Shown: positions 1 to 8,786 of the stretch, one piece after another
Numbering within the stretch: the first letter of the stretch is position 1
How the letters are laid out: each line of letters starts with the position of its first letter
NCBI RefSeq assembly: GCF_000157915.1
Contig: NZ_EQ973634.1
Location: 23,706-87,705, forward strand
Direction: 5' to 3'
DNA: 64,000 nt
Source: Phocaeicola coprophilus DSM 18228 = JCM 13818
GTDB taxonomy: Bacteria > Bacteroidota > Bacteroidia > Bacteroidales > Bacteroidaceae
Notes under the pieces: generated by a model
Databases searched by the model: none
Told to the model about the DNA's origin: nothing
What the model saw: only the letters and a program-made list of their open reading frames with translations
Position numbers and translations under genes: made by a program

Positions 1-86
1 GACCGTGGCGAATGCCGTTCATGGTGAGAAAAATGCTTACTGATTCTTGCTGCTCTCAGCCGGAGGTCACAGCATGTTCCGTTTTA

Positions 87-118
87 TTTGATCTTTTCGT
101 AAGTTCTCGCTATCTTTG
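87..118 (+). promoter_or_regulatory. Bacteroidetes-type promoter of the DUF5715 gene
   Basis: TTTG at 87-90 and TATCTTTG at 111-118 are separated by 20 nt, matching the -33/-7 pattern of the primary sigma factor of Bacteroidetes. The expected transcription start lies about 40 nt before the ATG at 167. Confidence 0.7.
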
Positions 119-166
119 CCTGCTGAAAATGAGTAAATGAAAATTAGACGAGCAAACTGAATAAGC

Positions 167-841
167 ATGAAAAGAGGTTTTTGGGAGGTATGTTGTGTGC
201 TTGCCCTGACTGCCGGAAGTGTGCTGGCGGGCTGTGGCGAGAAAAAGGATATGTCGATGAAAATGAACGAGCCGCGCAATATTCGCGGAGTGGTGAGCTA
301 CAGACGTTCGTTCGGGGATCTGAACGACGTGCAGCTGAAGTCGGCCAAGGCAATTGGTATCCGGCCGATTGCTTCGCGGGAAGAAGCCCGGAATCTGGGA
401 GACCGGCTGGACGAGATCGGTCCGTGTGAACTGTACGGAATGGATTCGCTGACGCACTCTATTCCGTATCTGGTGCCGAAGGCGAGTGAGCTGCTGGACA
501 CCATCGGGGCGAACTTCCTGGATTCACTGGCCTGCAAGGGGCTGAATCCGAACCGGGTGATCGTGACGTCGGTGACCCGTACGAAGGAGGATGTGAAGCG
601 TCTGCGGAGAACCAACGGGAATGCGTCGATGAACTCGTGTCATTTCTACGGAACGACTTTTGATATCAGCTGGAAACGGTTTGAGAAGGTGGAGGATCCG
701 GACGGACGGCCGATGCAGGACGTGAGTGCCGACACGCTGAAGCTGGTGTTGTCGGAGGTGCTGCGTGACCTGCGGAAGGCGGACCGCTGCTATGTGAAGT
801 ATGAACTGAAACAGGGTTGTTTCCACATAACGGCGCGTTGA
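167..841 (+). CDS. DUF5715 family lipoprotein, peptidase M15-like
   Basis: The 224-residue product has a short hydrophobic N-terminus and a lipobox (LAGC, Cys23), so it is predicted to be a lipoprotein of the cell envelope. The C-terminal half carries S-x-H-x2-G-x3-D ([10 protein letters not shown], His159 and Asp166) and a terminal CFHIT (His220). This spacing is like the zinc site of VanY/M15 D-Ala-D-Ala carboxypeptidases and matches what I recall as DUF5715. The glutamate usually found just before the last M15 histidine is not seen, so peptidase activity is uncertain. It ends 2 nt before the preferred truA start, so the two genes are probably co-transcribed from the promoter at 87-118. Confidence 0.75.
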   Translation: MKRGFWEVCCVLALTAGSVLAGCGEKKDMSMKMNEPRNIRGVVSYRRSFGDLNDVQLKSAKAIGIRPIASREEARNLGDRLDEIGPCELYGMDSLTHSIPYLVPKASELLDTIGANFLDSLACKGLNPNRVIVTSVTRTKEDVKRLRRTNGNASMNSCHFYGTTFDISWKRFEKVEDPDGRPMQDVSADTLKLVLSEVLRDLRKADRCYVKYELKQGCFHITAR

Positions 842-843
842 GT

Positions 844-1593
844 ATGTTCCGGTATTTCATCTATTTGTCGTTCGACGGAACGAATTACCACGGCTGGCAG
901 ATCCAGCCGAACGGAGCGAGTGTGCAGGAAACGCTGATGAAGGCGCTTTCTACCTTCCTGCGCCGGGAGATTGAAGTGGTGGGAGCCGGACGTACGGATG
1001 CCGGTGTGCATGCGCGGCTGATGGTGGCTCACTTTGACTTTGACACGGAGCTGGACGGGGAGGTGGTGACGGACAAGCTGAACCGGCTGCTGCCGCCGGA
1101 CATTGCGGTGTACGGGGTGCGGCGGGTGAAACCGGAGGCGCACGCGCGCTTTGACGCAACTTCGCGCACGTACAAATATTATATCCACACGCGGAAGGAT
1201 CCGTTCCGCAGGGGGTATTCGTGGCGCATCTTCCAGCCGCTGGATTTCGAACGGATGAACGAGGCGGCACAGACGCTGTTTGACTATACGGACTTCACGA
1301 GTTTCAGCAAGCTGCATACGGACGTGAAGACGAACAACTGCCGGATCATGCTGGCCCGCTGGGAGCAGACGGGGGACGGGGAATGGGTGTTTACCATCCG
1401 GGCTGACCGTTTCCTGCGCAACATGGTGCGGGCTGTGGTAGGAACACTGGTGGAGGTGGGCCGCGGCAAGCTGACCGTGGACGGGTTCCGCCGGGTGATC
1501 GAGGAGAAGAACCGCTGCAGTGCCGGTACGTCGGTGCCGGGACATGCACTGTATCTCACGGATGTGAGTTATCCGGACGATCTGTTCCTCTAG
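844..1593 (+). CDS. truA: tRNA pseudouridine(38-40) synthase TruA
   Basis: TruA converts uridines 38-40 of the tRNA anticodon stem-loop to pseudouridine in the cytoplasm. The 249-residue product starts with [19 protein letters not shown], typical of the family, and has the catalytic motif [11 protein letters not shown] with Asp52 as nucleophile. Length fits the family (about 240-270). An in-frame ATG at 817 would overlap the upstream gene by 25 nt and add nine residues without family similarity, so the ATG at 844 is preferred. The stop TAG overlaps the stop of the convergent gene in a shared CTAG. Confidence 0.96.
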   Translation: MFRYFIYLSFDGTNYHGWQIQPNGASVQETLMKALSTFLRREIEVVGAGRTDAGVHARLMVAHFDFDTELDGEVVTDKLNRLLPPDIAVYGVRRVKPEAHARFDATSRTYKYYIHTRKDPFRRGYSWRIFQPLDFERMNEAAQTLFDYTDFTSFSKLHTDVKTNNCRIMLARWEQTGDGEWVFTIRADRFLRNMVRAVVGTLVEVGRGKLTVDGFRRVIEEKNRCSAGTSVPGHALYLTDVSYPDDLFL

Positions 1594-2357
1594 CGTTTTT
1601 CGGTCAGGTATTTCCAATAACGCACCGGCATATCCTTGCGGTGCTTGACGGGGTTCAGGCGTTCCCTGATACATACCGTTTTGAAATAGCTCTTCCAGAG
1701 ATCCTGGAAGAGTTTTTCTTTTTCATCGAGCTGGTCTTCGCGGAGGATGCCGTCGGTAAGGGGTTGCTGGGCAGGATCGCTGAAGGTGATCTCGCTGACA
1801 TCAGTGCGGTCGTAATAGTAGCCGAAGCGCCGGCGGGCATCGTAGATGATCCAGGGCTGGTCGGCAAAGCGGTCGCGGAAATGGCGTACCGTAAGCGAGA
1901 GCACGTTGTAGAGGGGTTCCATGATGCCGAAGTAGGTGCCGTCGGCGGTTTTCTGGAAGCGCATGAACTGGAGGACGCGCATGCGTTCGCCACTGACTTT
2001 GCGGCCGAGTTGCCAGACGGCCAGGACATCGGGATCGGCATAGTGGGTTTCGATGTTCCGGGGAGAGTCGAATACCTTGCGGAGGTAGCGCATCAGCAGC
2101 ATGGGGGCTTCGGGCAGTTCGGAGAGCCAGCAGCCGGTGACGGAAGCAAGCCCGGCGGCGGAGAGTTTTTTGCGGAGAGCTTTCCAGACGCGTTCGGACT
2201 TTTCGGGATCGGTCACGAGGGTATGTACCTCGTCGCAGAACAGGGGAAGGGGCTCGCCGGCGGTGAGCAGGGCTTCGGGAAAGGTCTTGCGGGCGTAGGC
2301 ATCGAACAGGGCGGTGAGCAGTCCTTCGAAGGTATGGTCGTAGAGGAAGACGGTCAT
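1590..2357 (-). CDS. TIGR03915 family putative DNA metabolism/repair protein
   Basis: This 255-residue protein starts [21 protein letters not shown] and contains [16 protein letters not shown] and later [15 protein letters not shown]. These match my memory of the TIGR03915 family (DUF4130), which is found next to the radical SAM family TIGR03916 and, in some bacteria, fused to a UdgX-like uracil-DNA glycosylase domain. No such fusion is present here. The start codon lies 18 nt downstream of the radical SAM gene, so the pair forms an operon. The reaction is not established; a DNA modification or repair role is inferred from the family's association. Confidence 0.85.
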   Translation of the reverse strand: MTVFLYDHTFEGLLTALFDAYARKTFPEALLTAGEPLPLFCDEVHTLVTDPEKSERVWKALRKKLSAAGLASVTGCWLSELPEAPMLLMRYLRKVFDSPRNIETHYADPDVLAVWQLGRKVSGERMRVLQFMRFQKTADGTYFGIMEPLYNVLSLTVRHFRDRFADQPWIIYDARRRFGYYYDRTDVSEITFSDPAQQPLTDGILREDQLDEKEKLFQDLWKSYFKTVCIRERLNPVKHRKDMPVRYWKYLTEKR

Positions 2358-2375
2358 GGGCGGACGGGTTAGGGG

Positions 2376-3641
2376 TTAATCCTGGAAATCGAAACTCAGC
2401 TGACGGTCGTCGGTCTTGCGGGCCGGACGGGGAAGGAGCAGCTTGCGTACACCTGCGGGCCCGAGATCGAGGATGGTCTTGTCGGGCAGTTCGTGGCAGG
2501 TGATGAAATAGCGGGCTTTCTTGACCACGGCTCCCATGCGCTTGAGGTCGTAGAGGCCGATGCGGGAGAAGCGGCGCGAAAGGACGATGAGACGTGCCGA
2601 GCGCACTCCGATGCCGGGGACGCGCAGCAGGGCTTCGTAGTCGGCCGTCAGGATGTTTACGGGAAAGAATTCCGGATGACGGAGGGCCCAGGCCAGTTTG
2701 GGATCGACTTCCAGATCGAGGTCGGGGGAGGCATCGTCCACGAGTTCATCCACCCGGAACTGATAGAAGCGCAGGAGCCAGTCGGCCTGATAGAGGCGGT
2801 TCTCGCGCACCAGGGGCGGCTGTTTCAGGGCAGGCAGCCGCTTGTCGTAGGTGTTGACGGAGATGTATCCGGAGTAGTAGACACGCTTCATGGTGGGGCG
2901 CTGGTAGAGGGCCGACGACACGTTGAGGATGTCGCGGTCGGTTTCGGAAGTGGCGCCCACGATCATCTGGGTGCTTTGTCCGGCGGGGGCAAAGCGGGGG
3001 GCATGGCGGTGTTTCTTCCGTTCCTCGGCACTTTCGAGGGCGCCCTGCTGGATATACAGCATCGGCTTGTAGACGCTCTGGTGGTCTTTCTCGGGAGCCA
3101 GCAGCTTGAGATTCTTTTCCGTAGGGATTTCCAGATTGACACTGAGGCGGTCGGCATAGCGTCCGGCCTGGCGCACCAGTTCCTCGCTGGCTCCGGGAAT
3201 GCTCTTGAGGTGGATATATCCGTTGAAGCGGTGTACCTCGCGCAGGTCTTTGGCCACGCGTACCAGGCGTTCCATGGTGTAGTCGGGATTGCGTACCACG
3301 CCGGAGCTGAGGAAGAGTCCTTCGATGTAGTTGCGGCGGTAGAACTCGATGGTGAGATCCACGAGTTCGGAGACCGAGAGAGTGGCCCGGGGAATGTCGT
3401 TGCTGACACGGTTGATGCAATAGGCACAGTCGTAGATGCAATAGTTGGTGAGCATGATTTTGAGCAGGGAAATGCAGCGTCCGTCTTCGGAGAAACTGTG
3501 GCAGATGCCCCATCCTCCCACGGTGTTGCCGAGACCGTCTTTGCGGCTGTTCCGGCGCACGGTTCCGCTGGAAGCGCAGGAAACGTCGTATTTGGCCGAT
3601 TCGGTCAGTATCTTCAGTTTCTGGATCACCTGTTCGTTCAT
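2376..3641 (-). CDS. putative DNA modification/repair radical SAM protein (TIGR03916)
   Basis: The 421-residue protein has a radical SAM cluster motif CIYDCAYC (Cys68, Cys72, Cys75) that would hold a 4Fe-4S cluster and S-adenosylmethionine. Extra cysteines lie upstream (Cys22, Cys47, Cys56). Near the C-terminus, VPGIGVRSARLI is a helix-hairpin-helix typical of sequence-independent DNA binding. The combination fits TIGR03916, whose partner TIGR03915 follows 18 nt downstream. The substrate is unknown. A strong promoter on the minus strand lies at 3661-3692. Confidence 0.88.
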   Translation of the reverse strand: MNEQVIQKLKILTESAKYDVSCASSGTVRRNSRKDGLGNTVGGWGICHSFSEDGRCISLLKIMLTNYCIYDCAYCINRVSNDIPRATLSVSELVDLTIEFYRRNYIEGLFLSSGVVRNPDYTMERLVRVAKDLREVHRFNGYIHLKSIPGASEELVRQAGRYADRLSVNLEIPTEKNLKLLAPEKDHQSVYKPMLYIQQGALESAEERKKHRHAPRFAPAGQSTQMIVGATSETDRDILNVSSALYQRPTMKRVYYSGYISVNTYDKRLPALKQPPLVRENRLYQADWLLRFYQFRVDELVDDASPDLDLEVDPKLAWALRHPEFFPVNILTADYEALLRVPGIGVRSARLIVLSRRFSRIGLYDLKRMGAVVKKARYFITCHELPDKTILDLGPAGVRKLLLPRPARKTDDRQLSFDFQD

Positions 3642-3660
3642 CTTGCTGTGTATTTTTGAT

Positions 3661-3692
3661 CAAAGGTAGAGAGAGTTTGCGACTTGTGCAAA
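3661..3692 (-). promoter_or_regulatory. promoter of the radical SAM/TIGR03915 operon
   Basis: Read on the minus strand: TTTG (3692-3689), 20 nt, then TACCTTTG (3668-3661). The -7 element is 20 nt upstream of the start codon at 3641. The region is divergent with the EamA promoter. Confidence 0.75.
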
Positions 3693-3711
3693 ATCTTTGG
3701 GGATTTTGTCG

Positions 3712-3719
3712 TACCTTTG
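3712..3719 (+). promoter_or_regulatory. -7 element of the EamA transporter gene
   Basis: TACCTTTG (followed by C) is a full -7 match 28 nt before the ATG at 3747. No TTTG at the ideal distance is seen. A position here favours the downstream ATG at 3747 over one at 3684. Confidence 0.55.
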
Positions 3720-3746
3720 CGGCCGGTTATTCAACGAGACAAATTT

Positions 3747-4652
3747 ATGTGGTTATTACTGGCTTTCTGCTCAGCGGCGTTGCTGGGCTTTTATGACGTA
3801 TTCAAGAAAAAATCGCTGGCAGGCAATGCGGTGCTTCCCGTGCTGGGACTGAACACCCTGTTTTCGAGTCTGATCTTCCTGCCGTTTATCCTGATTTCTC
3901 ATTTCCGTCCGGAATGGTTGCAGCATACCCTGTTTTATGTGCCTGATGCGGGCTGGGAGGTGCACAAGTTTATCCTGGTGAAGTCGCTGATCGTGCTGTC
4001 GTCGTGGACGTTCGGCTATTTCGGCATGAAGCATCTGCCGCTGACCATTGTGGGACCGATCAATGCTACCCGTCCGGTGATGACGCTGGTGGGAGCCTTG
4101 CTGATTTTCGGCGAGCGGCTGAACGTGTATCAGTGGATCGGTGTGCTGCTGGCCATCGGATCGTTTTTCCTGCTGAGTCGTTCGGGCAAGAAGGAGGGGA
4201 TTGATTTCACCCACAACAAATGGATTGCCTTTATTGTGCTGGCGGCGGTGCTGGGTGCGGCAAGCGGGCTGTACGACAAGTACCTGATGAAGCAGTTCAA
4301 CAACATGGTGATCCAGTCGTGGTATAACATCTATCAGTTTTTCCTGATGGGCGGGGTGCTGATGTTCCTGTGGTGGCCCAAACGCAAGACGAGTACGCCT
4401 TTCCACTGGAACTGGTGCATTTCGCTGATTTCCGTGTTTCTGTCGGCAGCGGACTTTATCTATTTCTATGCCCTGAGCATGGACGGGTCCATGATTTCCA
4501 TTGTGTCGATGGTACGCCGGGGAAGCGTGATCGTGTCTTTCCTGTTCGGTGCGATGATTTTCCGCGAGAAGAATCTGCGGAGCAAGGCTATTGACCTGCT
4601 TCTGGTTCTGATCGGTATGTTCTTCCTCTATCTGGGAAGCGTACTGGGTTAA
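3747..4652 (+). CDS. EamA/DMT-family transporter
   Basis: This 301-residue protein is almost entirely hydrophobic, with about ten predicted membrane segments in two similar halves. The second half of repeat one carries GPINATRPVMTLVGALLIFGERLN and repeat two ends MVRRGSVIVSFLFGAMIFREKNL, the paired signatures of EamA domains. It is an inner-membrane permease of the drug/metabolite superfamily, and the substrate cannot be told from sequence. The ATG at 3684 lies upstream of the -7 element, so the start at 3747 (MWLLLAFCSAALLGFYD) is preferred. Confidence 0.88.
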   Translation: MWLLLAFCSAALLGFYDVFKKKSLAGNAVLPVLGLNTLFSSLIFLPFILISHFRPEWLQHTLFYVPDAGWEVHKFILVKSLIVLSSWTFGYFGMKHLPLTIVGPINATRPVMTLVGALLIFGERLNVYQWIGVLLAIGSFFLLSRSGKKEGIDFTHNKWIAFIVLAAVLGAASGLYDKYLMKQFNNMVIQSWYNIYQFFLMGGVLMFLWWPKRKTSTPFHWNWCISLISVFLSAADFIYFYALSMDGSMISIVSMVRRGSVIVSFLFGAMIFREKNLRSKAIDLLLVLIGMFFLYLGSVLG

Positions 4653-4657
4653 AAATA

Positions 4658-4710
4658 ATCCCTCTGTTCCGGTTCTGATGCTGTAAGTGTCAGTATGGGA
4701 ACAGAGGGAT
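4658..4710. terminator. bidirectional terminator-like hairpin
   Basis: ATCCCTCTGTTCC (4658-4670) pairs perfectly with GGAACAGAGGGAT (4698-4710) over 13 bp, with a 27-nt loop. It sits between the convergent EamA and mutarotase-like genes. There is no clear T-tract. Confidence 0.6.
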
Positions 4711-4746
4711 CATTGTATCCGGGCCTGTTGCGCCGGTCAGGACGGA

Positions 4747-5628
4747 TTATAAATCTTCCAGCACGATGGTATAGCCGCCGGTGAAGCTCTTTCCGGGAGC
4801 CAGATGCTGGATCCATTCACGGTCTTTCAGTTCGCCGCGGTAGCCTACGGTGTCGCAGCGTCCGTACCACGGTTCCAGACATACGAAAGGCACGTCGGGG
4901 TGGACGGCACTGGGCGACCAGACAGCAGCGAGAGGCGTGTTGAACTCCAGGCTGAGGTAAGGCTTCCGGTTGCGGTCGAGCAAAGTCATTTTCCGGAGCT
5001 GGCTGTTGTCGAAGATATAGGTGTCGCATCCGAAGCTGTCGCTGGTGAGTTCCATGATGCCGTCGGGCAGGCGGAGCTCCTGATGTTCAGGCTTCACGCA
5101 GCCCTTTTCTGCCGGAGTGAGGTAATGAAGCAGGAGGTGCTTCTGTCCGAAGTCGAGGAATCCCCGCTGCTTGGTGTTCAGATCGAGGTCGCGGTAGTAG
5201 AAAGCCGGATGGCCTCCGATCTGGAAATGCATTTCGCGGTCGCCGGTGTTTTCCACATTCCAGATCACCTGAAGGCGGTTGTCCCGCAGGCGGTATCCGA
5301 TTTGCAGGATGAAGGGGAAGGGATAGAGTTTCAGGGTATCTTCGTTGCTCTCCAGACTGAATACCAGAGAATTTTCTTCCTCGTAGGTCAGCTGGAACTC
5401 ACAGTCGCGTGCGAATCCGTGCTGTCCCAGTTCGTAGGTTTCCCCCTCATGGTTGTACTGGTTGTTCCATAACCGTCCGACGATGGGGAACAACACCGGT
5501 GAGCGGCGTCCCCAGAAGCGTATGTCGCCTTGCCATAAATATTCATTTCCGTTGGCCATGATGCTGGCCAGCTCTGCTCCGTGGTCTGTGATCTGGACCG
5601 TAATTTTGTCATTCGAAAGTATTTTCAT
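4747..5628 (-). CDS. aldose 1-epimerase family protein
   Basis: The 293-residue product belongs to the galactose mutarotase-like fold: an N-terminal GAELASI, then RRSPVLFPIVGRLW, GQHGFARD and GGHPAFY, the region holding the active-site histidines in aldose 1-epimerases. Family members of this LacX-like subgroup interconvert alpha and beta anomers of sugars or sugar phosphates in the cytoplasm. No signal peptide is seen. It is a single-gene unit with CAAAGGTA at 5682-5689 (minus-strand TACCTTTG) as its probable -7 element. Exact sugar is unknown. Confidence 0.88.
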   Translation of the reverse strand: MKILSNDKITVQITDHGAELASIMANGNEYLWQGDIRFWGRRSPVLFPIVGRLWNNQYNHEGETYELGQHGFARDCEFQLTYEEENSLVFSLESNEDTLKLYPFPFILQIGYRLRDNRLQVIWNVENTGDREMHFQIGGHPAFYYRDLDLNTKQRGFLDFGQKHLLLHYLTPAEKGCVKPEHQELRLPDGIMELTSDSFGCDTYIFDNSQLRKMTLLDRNRKPYLSLEFNTPLAAVWSPSAVHPDVPFVCLEPWYGRCDTVGYRGELKDREWIQHLAPGKSFTGGYTIVLEDL

Positions 5629-5681
5629 CAGATTTATTGTTTTATTTCTCTTGATTTTTCAAGAAGCTTGGTTTATGGCCT

Positions 5682-5689
5682 CAAAGGTA
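5682..5689 (-). promoter_or_regulatory. -7 element of the aldose epimerase gene
   Basis: Minus-strand TACCTTTG, 54 nt upstream of the start codon at 5628. No good -33 element is seen at the expected spacing. Confidence 0.5.
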
Positions 5690-5700
5690 AGAGATTTTTT

Positions 5701-5733
5701 TTTGGGCTTATCTGCTGAAAATATATATTTTTG
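5701..5733 (+). promoter_or_regulatory. promoter of the sensor kinase/regulator operon
   Basis: TTTG (5701-5704), 21 nt, TATTTTTG (5726-5733). It lies 23 nt before the ATG at 5757 and argues against an earlier start at 5733. Confidence 0.6.
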
Positions 5734-5756
5734 TGCGGAAACCTAAAAATGTGAAA

Positions 5757-7781
5757 ATGAAATATCGCCATTGGTCCGGCTGGATTATATTACTGACCCT
5801 GGCGGGGATAGTCGGATGTTCCAGGGCCGGACAAGACAGGAAGGGCAGGAATTTGGGAGTTTATGAGGCATTCATGCGGGAAATGGAGGATTCTCTGACA
5901 AAAGATCCTGCCGGAATATACAACAGGCTGGACAGTGCACTGGCTTCGGCTCCGGACAGCATGAGTTATTACCGGAACATGCTGCTGAAGGCGAAAGCAC
6001 TGTTTTATACGGCTGAATTTGATTCGATGGTACCATTGATGGACTGTGTGCGGGCATATTGCGACCGCAGCGACGACAATGCTGCCATCCAGGGATTGTA
6101 TTGCCAGATTTATAATATGGAGGGAAACCTGTACGGACGGAAGTCGGAAATGGATTTGTCGGCAAAGGCTTTTGAGAAAGCCTACGCCTGTGGACTGGCT
6201 GCCGGAGAGCGTGAGAAGCTTCCTTATATCTGCATCAATCTGGCTGATGCGTATGTGCGCGGCGGCCGTTTTGACCTCGGATCTTTCTGGTACAGACGCA
6301 CGCTGTCTATGTTTGATTCGCTTCAGGTAGCTGAAAAAGACCGTTTCCCGGTTTATTACGGACTGGCTCAGGTAAGCATGGAACTGCGTAACTTTGACCG
6401 TTGTGACTATTATTTCAATCTGGCCGAACGTTCGTTTGACCAGATGCGTCCGTATGAGAAGCATGTGTATCTGAACAACCGGGGCAACTCGTATTATTTC
6501 CGTCAGGATTATCCGACGGCACTGGGGTATTTCCGCCGTTCGCTGGCGCTGACCCGGAAATATCCCGACATGGAGTTTGAACGGAATCTGACCATGATCA
6601 ATATGGGTGAGGTCTTTCTGCTGATGAACCAGACGGACTCTTCTGCCTATTATCTGAGCCGTTGTTATGACTTTTTCCGCCGGGTGAATAATCAGACTGC
6701 CTTGTATTACATTGATACGCAGTTGATTGAACTGGCACTGAAGCAGAAGAACCTGCCACTGGCACGGATGCGCCTGAAAAATGCCGTGAAACCCGATTAT
6801 GTGGAACCCAACATGGTGAATGTCCGGAACCGCTATCTGCAGCATTTTTATGAAGAGAGCGGGGATTTCCGGAAGGCTTACCATTATTTGCAGGAGAACA
6901 AGCGGATTGATGACTCGATCCGCAGTGAGCGTGTGAAGATGCGTGCCGCGGAGATTGCACTGAAATACCGTCAGGACAGTACGCTGATGCAGAAGGAAAT
7001 TTCCATTCAGCAGAAGGAAAACCAGCTGCTTCATCTGCATCAGTGGCTTTATGGACTTGTGGGCTGCATTTTGCTGCTGGGTACGGCTGCACTGGCTCTG
7101 TATCTGTATCGCCGGAGAAAGATCGACAAGGAACGCTGGAAACTGCAGACGGCCATTACTTCCCTGCGTCTGGAGAATATCCGTAACCGGATTTCGCCAC
7201 ATTTCATCTTTAATGTGCTCAACCGGGAAGTGAGCGAACGGAAGGAAAACCCGGACAACACGAACCTGATGGGACTGATCAAGCTGATGCGGCGTAACCT
7301 GGAACTGACAGACAGTCTGGCCGTGACTCTGGCTGATGAACTGGATTTTGTCCATACGTACGTCAGTCTGGAGCAAAAGTCGCTGGGAGAGGAGTTCCGA
7401 TTTGAAGTATCAACGGGTGATGTCGATCTGAATGTGGTACGTGTGCCTTCCATGCTGCTTCAGATTCCGGTGGAGAATGCCATCAAGCATGCTCTCCGCC
7501 TGAAGGAAGGCAAACGCAGACTGTGGATCAGGGTGATGCAGGAAGGAGAGAGAGTCGTAGCCACGGTGTGCGACAACGGAGGAGGCTATCGCCGGCAGAG
7601 TGTGAACCGGGGAACGGGAACCGGAATGAAGGTGATTACCCAGACTATTCAGCTGCTCAATTCATACAACCGGCAGTCTATTGTCATGACCATCAGCAAT
7701 GTGCCGGTGGAAGACGGAGAAACAGGATGTGAAGTGCGTTTCACCATTCCTTTGCATTATTCTTACCGATTAACCAAATAA
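5757..7781 (+). CDS. TPR-containing sensor histidine kinase, LytS/YehU type
   Basis: The 674-residue protein begins with a hydrophobic segment and lipobox-like IVGC (Cys21), followed by about 400 residues of TPR-like helices (for example YLNNRGNSYYFRQDYPTALGYFRRSL). A transmembrane helix (LVGCILLLGTAALALYLY) precedes a PF06580-type kinase core: ISPHFIFNVLN with phospho-acceptor His near residue 482, the N-box ENAIKHAL and the G-box DNGGG. The TPR part would sense on the periplasmic side and the kinase acts in the cytoplasm. It is 4 nt upstream of its LytTR partner. A conserved ligand is not known. Confidence 0.9.
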   Translation: MKYRHWSGWIILLTLAGIVGCSRAGQDRKGRNLGVYEAFMREMEDSLTKDPAGIYNRLDSALASAPDSMSYYRNMLLKAKALFYTAEFDSMVPLMDCVRAYCDRSDDNAAIQGLYCQIYNMEGNLYGRKSEMDLSAKAFEKAYACGLAAGEREKLPYICINLADAYVRGGRFDLGSFWYRRTLSMFDSLQVAEKDRFPVYYGLAQVSMELRNFDRCDYYFNLAERSFDQMRPYEKHVYLNNRGNSYYFRQDYPTALGYFRRSLALTRKYPDMEFERNLTMINMGEVFLLMNQTDSSAYYLSRCYDFFRRVNNQTALYYIDTQLIELALKQKNLPLARMRLKNAVKPDYVEPNMVNVRNRYLQHFYEESGDFRKAYHYLQENKRIDDSIRSERVKMRAAEIALKYRQDSTLMQKEISIQQKENQLLHLHQWLYGLVGCILLLGTAALALYLYRRRKIDKERWKLQTAITSLRLENIRNRISPHFIFNVLNREVSERKENPDNTNLMGLIKLMRRNLELTDSLAVTLADELDFVHTYVSLEQKSLGEEFRFEVSTGDVDLNVVRVPSMLLQIPVENAIKHALRLKEGKRRLWIRVMQEGERVVATVCDNGGGYRRQSVNRGTGTGMKVITQTIQLLNSYNRQSIVMTISNVPVEDGETGCEVRFTIPLHYSYRLTK

Positions 7782-7785
7782 CACT

Positions 7786-8541
7786 ATGAATAAGATTTAT
7801 CGAACAGTAATTATAGATGACGAAGAGAGTGCCATCGACAATCTCTGTCTGGCCTTGAAGCCATACGGACAGATTGTAGTGGAAGGGGTGGCACACAATG
7901 GAGCGGCAGGGCTGAAACTGATCGAAAAGGTACGCCCTGACCTGGTGTTTCAGGATGTGGAACTGCCCGATATGCTGGGCATGGAACTGGTTACCCGTGC
8001 CCGGAAGAAACTGGGAGTGAACATGGAGGTCGTGTTCTATACAGCCTATAACAAATATATGATTGACGCCTTCCGTGCTTATGCCTTCGATTTTCTGCTG
8101 AAACCGGTGGATTCGCAGGAACTGGAAGTCGTGATCCGGCGTCTGGAAGAACGGGGAAAGGAGGTGGAGGCGGTCAAGGCGCAGCTGCCTGTACCTACGG
8201 CAGAGAAACCGTTTATGATGGTGACTCCTACGGGTGACCTGCGTTTCCTGCATGCTTCGGAGATCGGTTATTTCCGTTATCTGTCGGGGCGGAAGCTGTG
8301 GGAAGTGGCATTGTCGGACGGAACTTTCCTGCCCCTGAAGCGGAATACGACGGCCGAACAGCTTTGTATTTATGACAAGTCGTTTGTGCAGGTACACCAG
8401 TCATATATCGTGAACATGAATTATCTGGTGATGGTTCAGGACAACCGCTGTATCATGTATCCGCCCTTCGACGGATGTGATGAACTGCTGGTTTCCAAGA
8501 AGTACAGGAAGGAAATGATGGATCGGTTTTATCAGCTTTAA
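7786..8541 (+). CDS. LytTR-family response regulator
   Basis: The 251-residue product has a receiver domain at residues 5-125 with acidic pair Asp11/Asp12, phospho-acceptor Asp57 (LVFQDVELP) and the conserved Lys in FDFLLKPVD. The C-terminal half is a LytTR DNA-binding domain (EIGYFRYLSGRKLWEVAL, FVQVHQSYIVNMNYL). It is the cognate regulator of the upstream kinase and is translated 4 nt after it. LytTR regulators bind paired direct repeats; targets are unknown, but the genes that follow are candidates. Confidence 0.95.
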   Translation: MNKIYRTVIIDDEESAIDNLCLALKPYGQIVVEGVAHNGAAGLKLIEKVRPDLVFQDVELPDMLGMELVTRARKKLGVNMEVVFYTAYNKYMIDAFRAYAFDFLLKPVDSQELEVVIRRLEERGKEVEAVKAQLPVPTAEKPFMMVTPTGDLRFLHASEIGYFRYLSGRKLWEVALSDGTFLPLKRNTTAEQLCIYDKSFVQVHQSYIVNMNYLVMVQDNRCIMYPPFDGCDELLVSKKYRKEMMDRFYQL

Positions 8542-8561
8542 GCCGGATGCTGATGATTGGA

Positions 8562-8584
8562 TACCGAAGCGGTTGTTTTTTTGC
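8562..8584 (+). terminator. weak terminator after the LytTR regulator
   Basis: ACCG-AAG-CGGT forms a short 4-bp hairpin followed by TTGTTTTTTT. The stem is short, so this is only a plausible stop for the two-component operon. Confidence 0.35.
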
Positions 8585-8672
8585 CTGGTAGTGAAAAACG
8601 ACCACTTAGTTTATAAATTTGACCGGATAGTTATTGATTTGGTCTGTTTTATCCATTCTTTGTCAAAAAAAT

Positions 8673-8704
8673 ATTGCGGCTTTATAAGGGATTGCTTACT
8701 TTTG
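8673..8704 (+). promoter_or_regulatory. promoter of a candidate small RNA
   Basis: ATTG (8673-8676), 20 nt, TACTTTTG (8697-8704). It has no coding sequence within 300 nt downstream, but it is followed at once by a folded segment ending in a T-tract. Confidence 0.6.
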
Positions 8705-8705
8705 C

Positions 8706-8786
8706 AACGAGGTCGTTTCTGATGGAAATAGCTTTGGTCTTGTCTGTCTCTGTTTTTGAGCTATGGAAGTGGAAACGGCCTTTTTT
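8706..8786 (+). ncRNA. candidate small RNA with intrinsic terminator
   Basis: Starting just after a good promoter, 8709-8719 (GAGGTCGTTTC) pairs with 8772-8782 (GAAACGGCCTT) over 11 bp with two G-U pairs, and the 3' arm runs into TTTTTT (8781-8786). Inside, ATAGCT (8728-8733) pairs with AGCTAT (8759-8764). The segment is about 80 nt and has no credible reading frame. I do not recognise the family. A longer transcript reaching the second terminator at 8920 is possible, since GAGGTC could also pair with GGCCTC at 8909-8914. Confidence 0.55.

Noticed and set aside
1-43. Possible tail of an upstream gene in frame 2 (ending TGA at 41-43).
   Set aside because: Only 13 residues, no recognisable family, and other frames are equally open.
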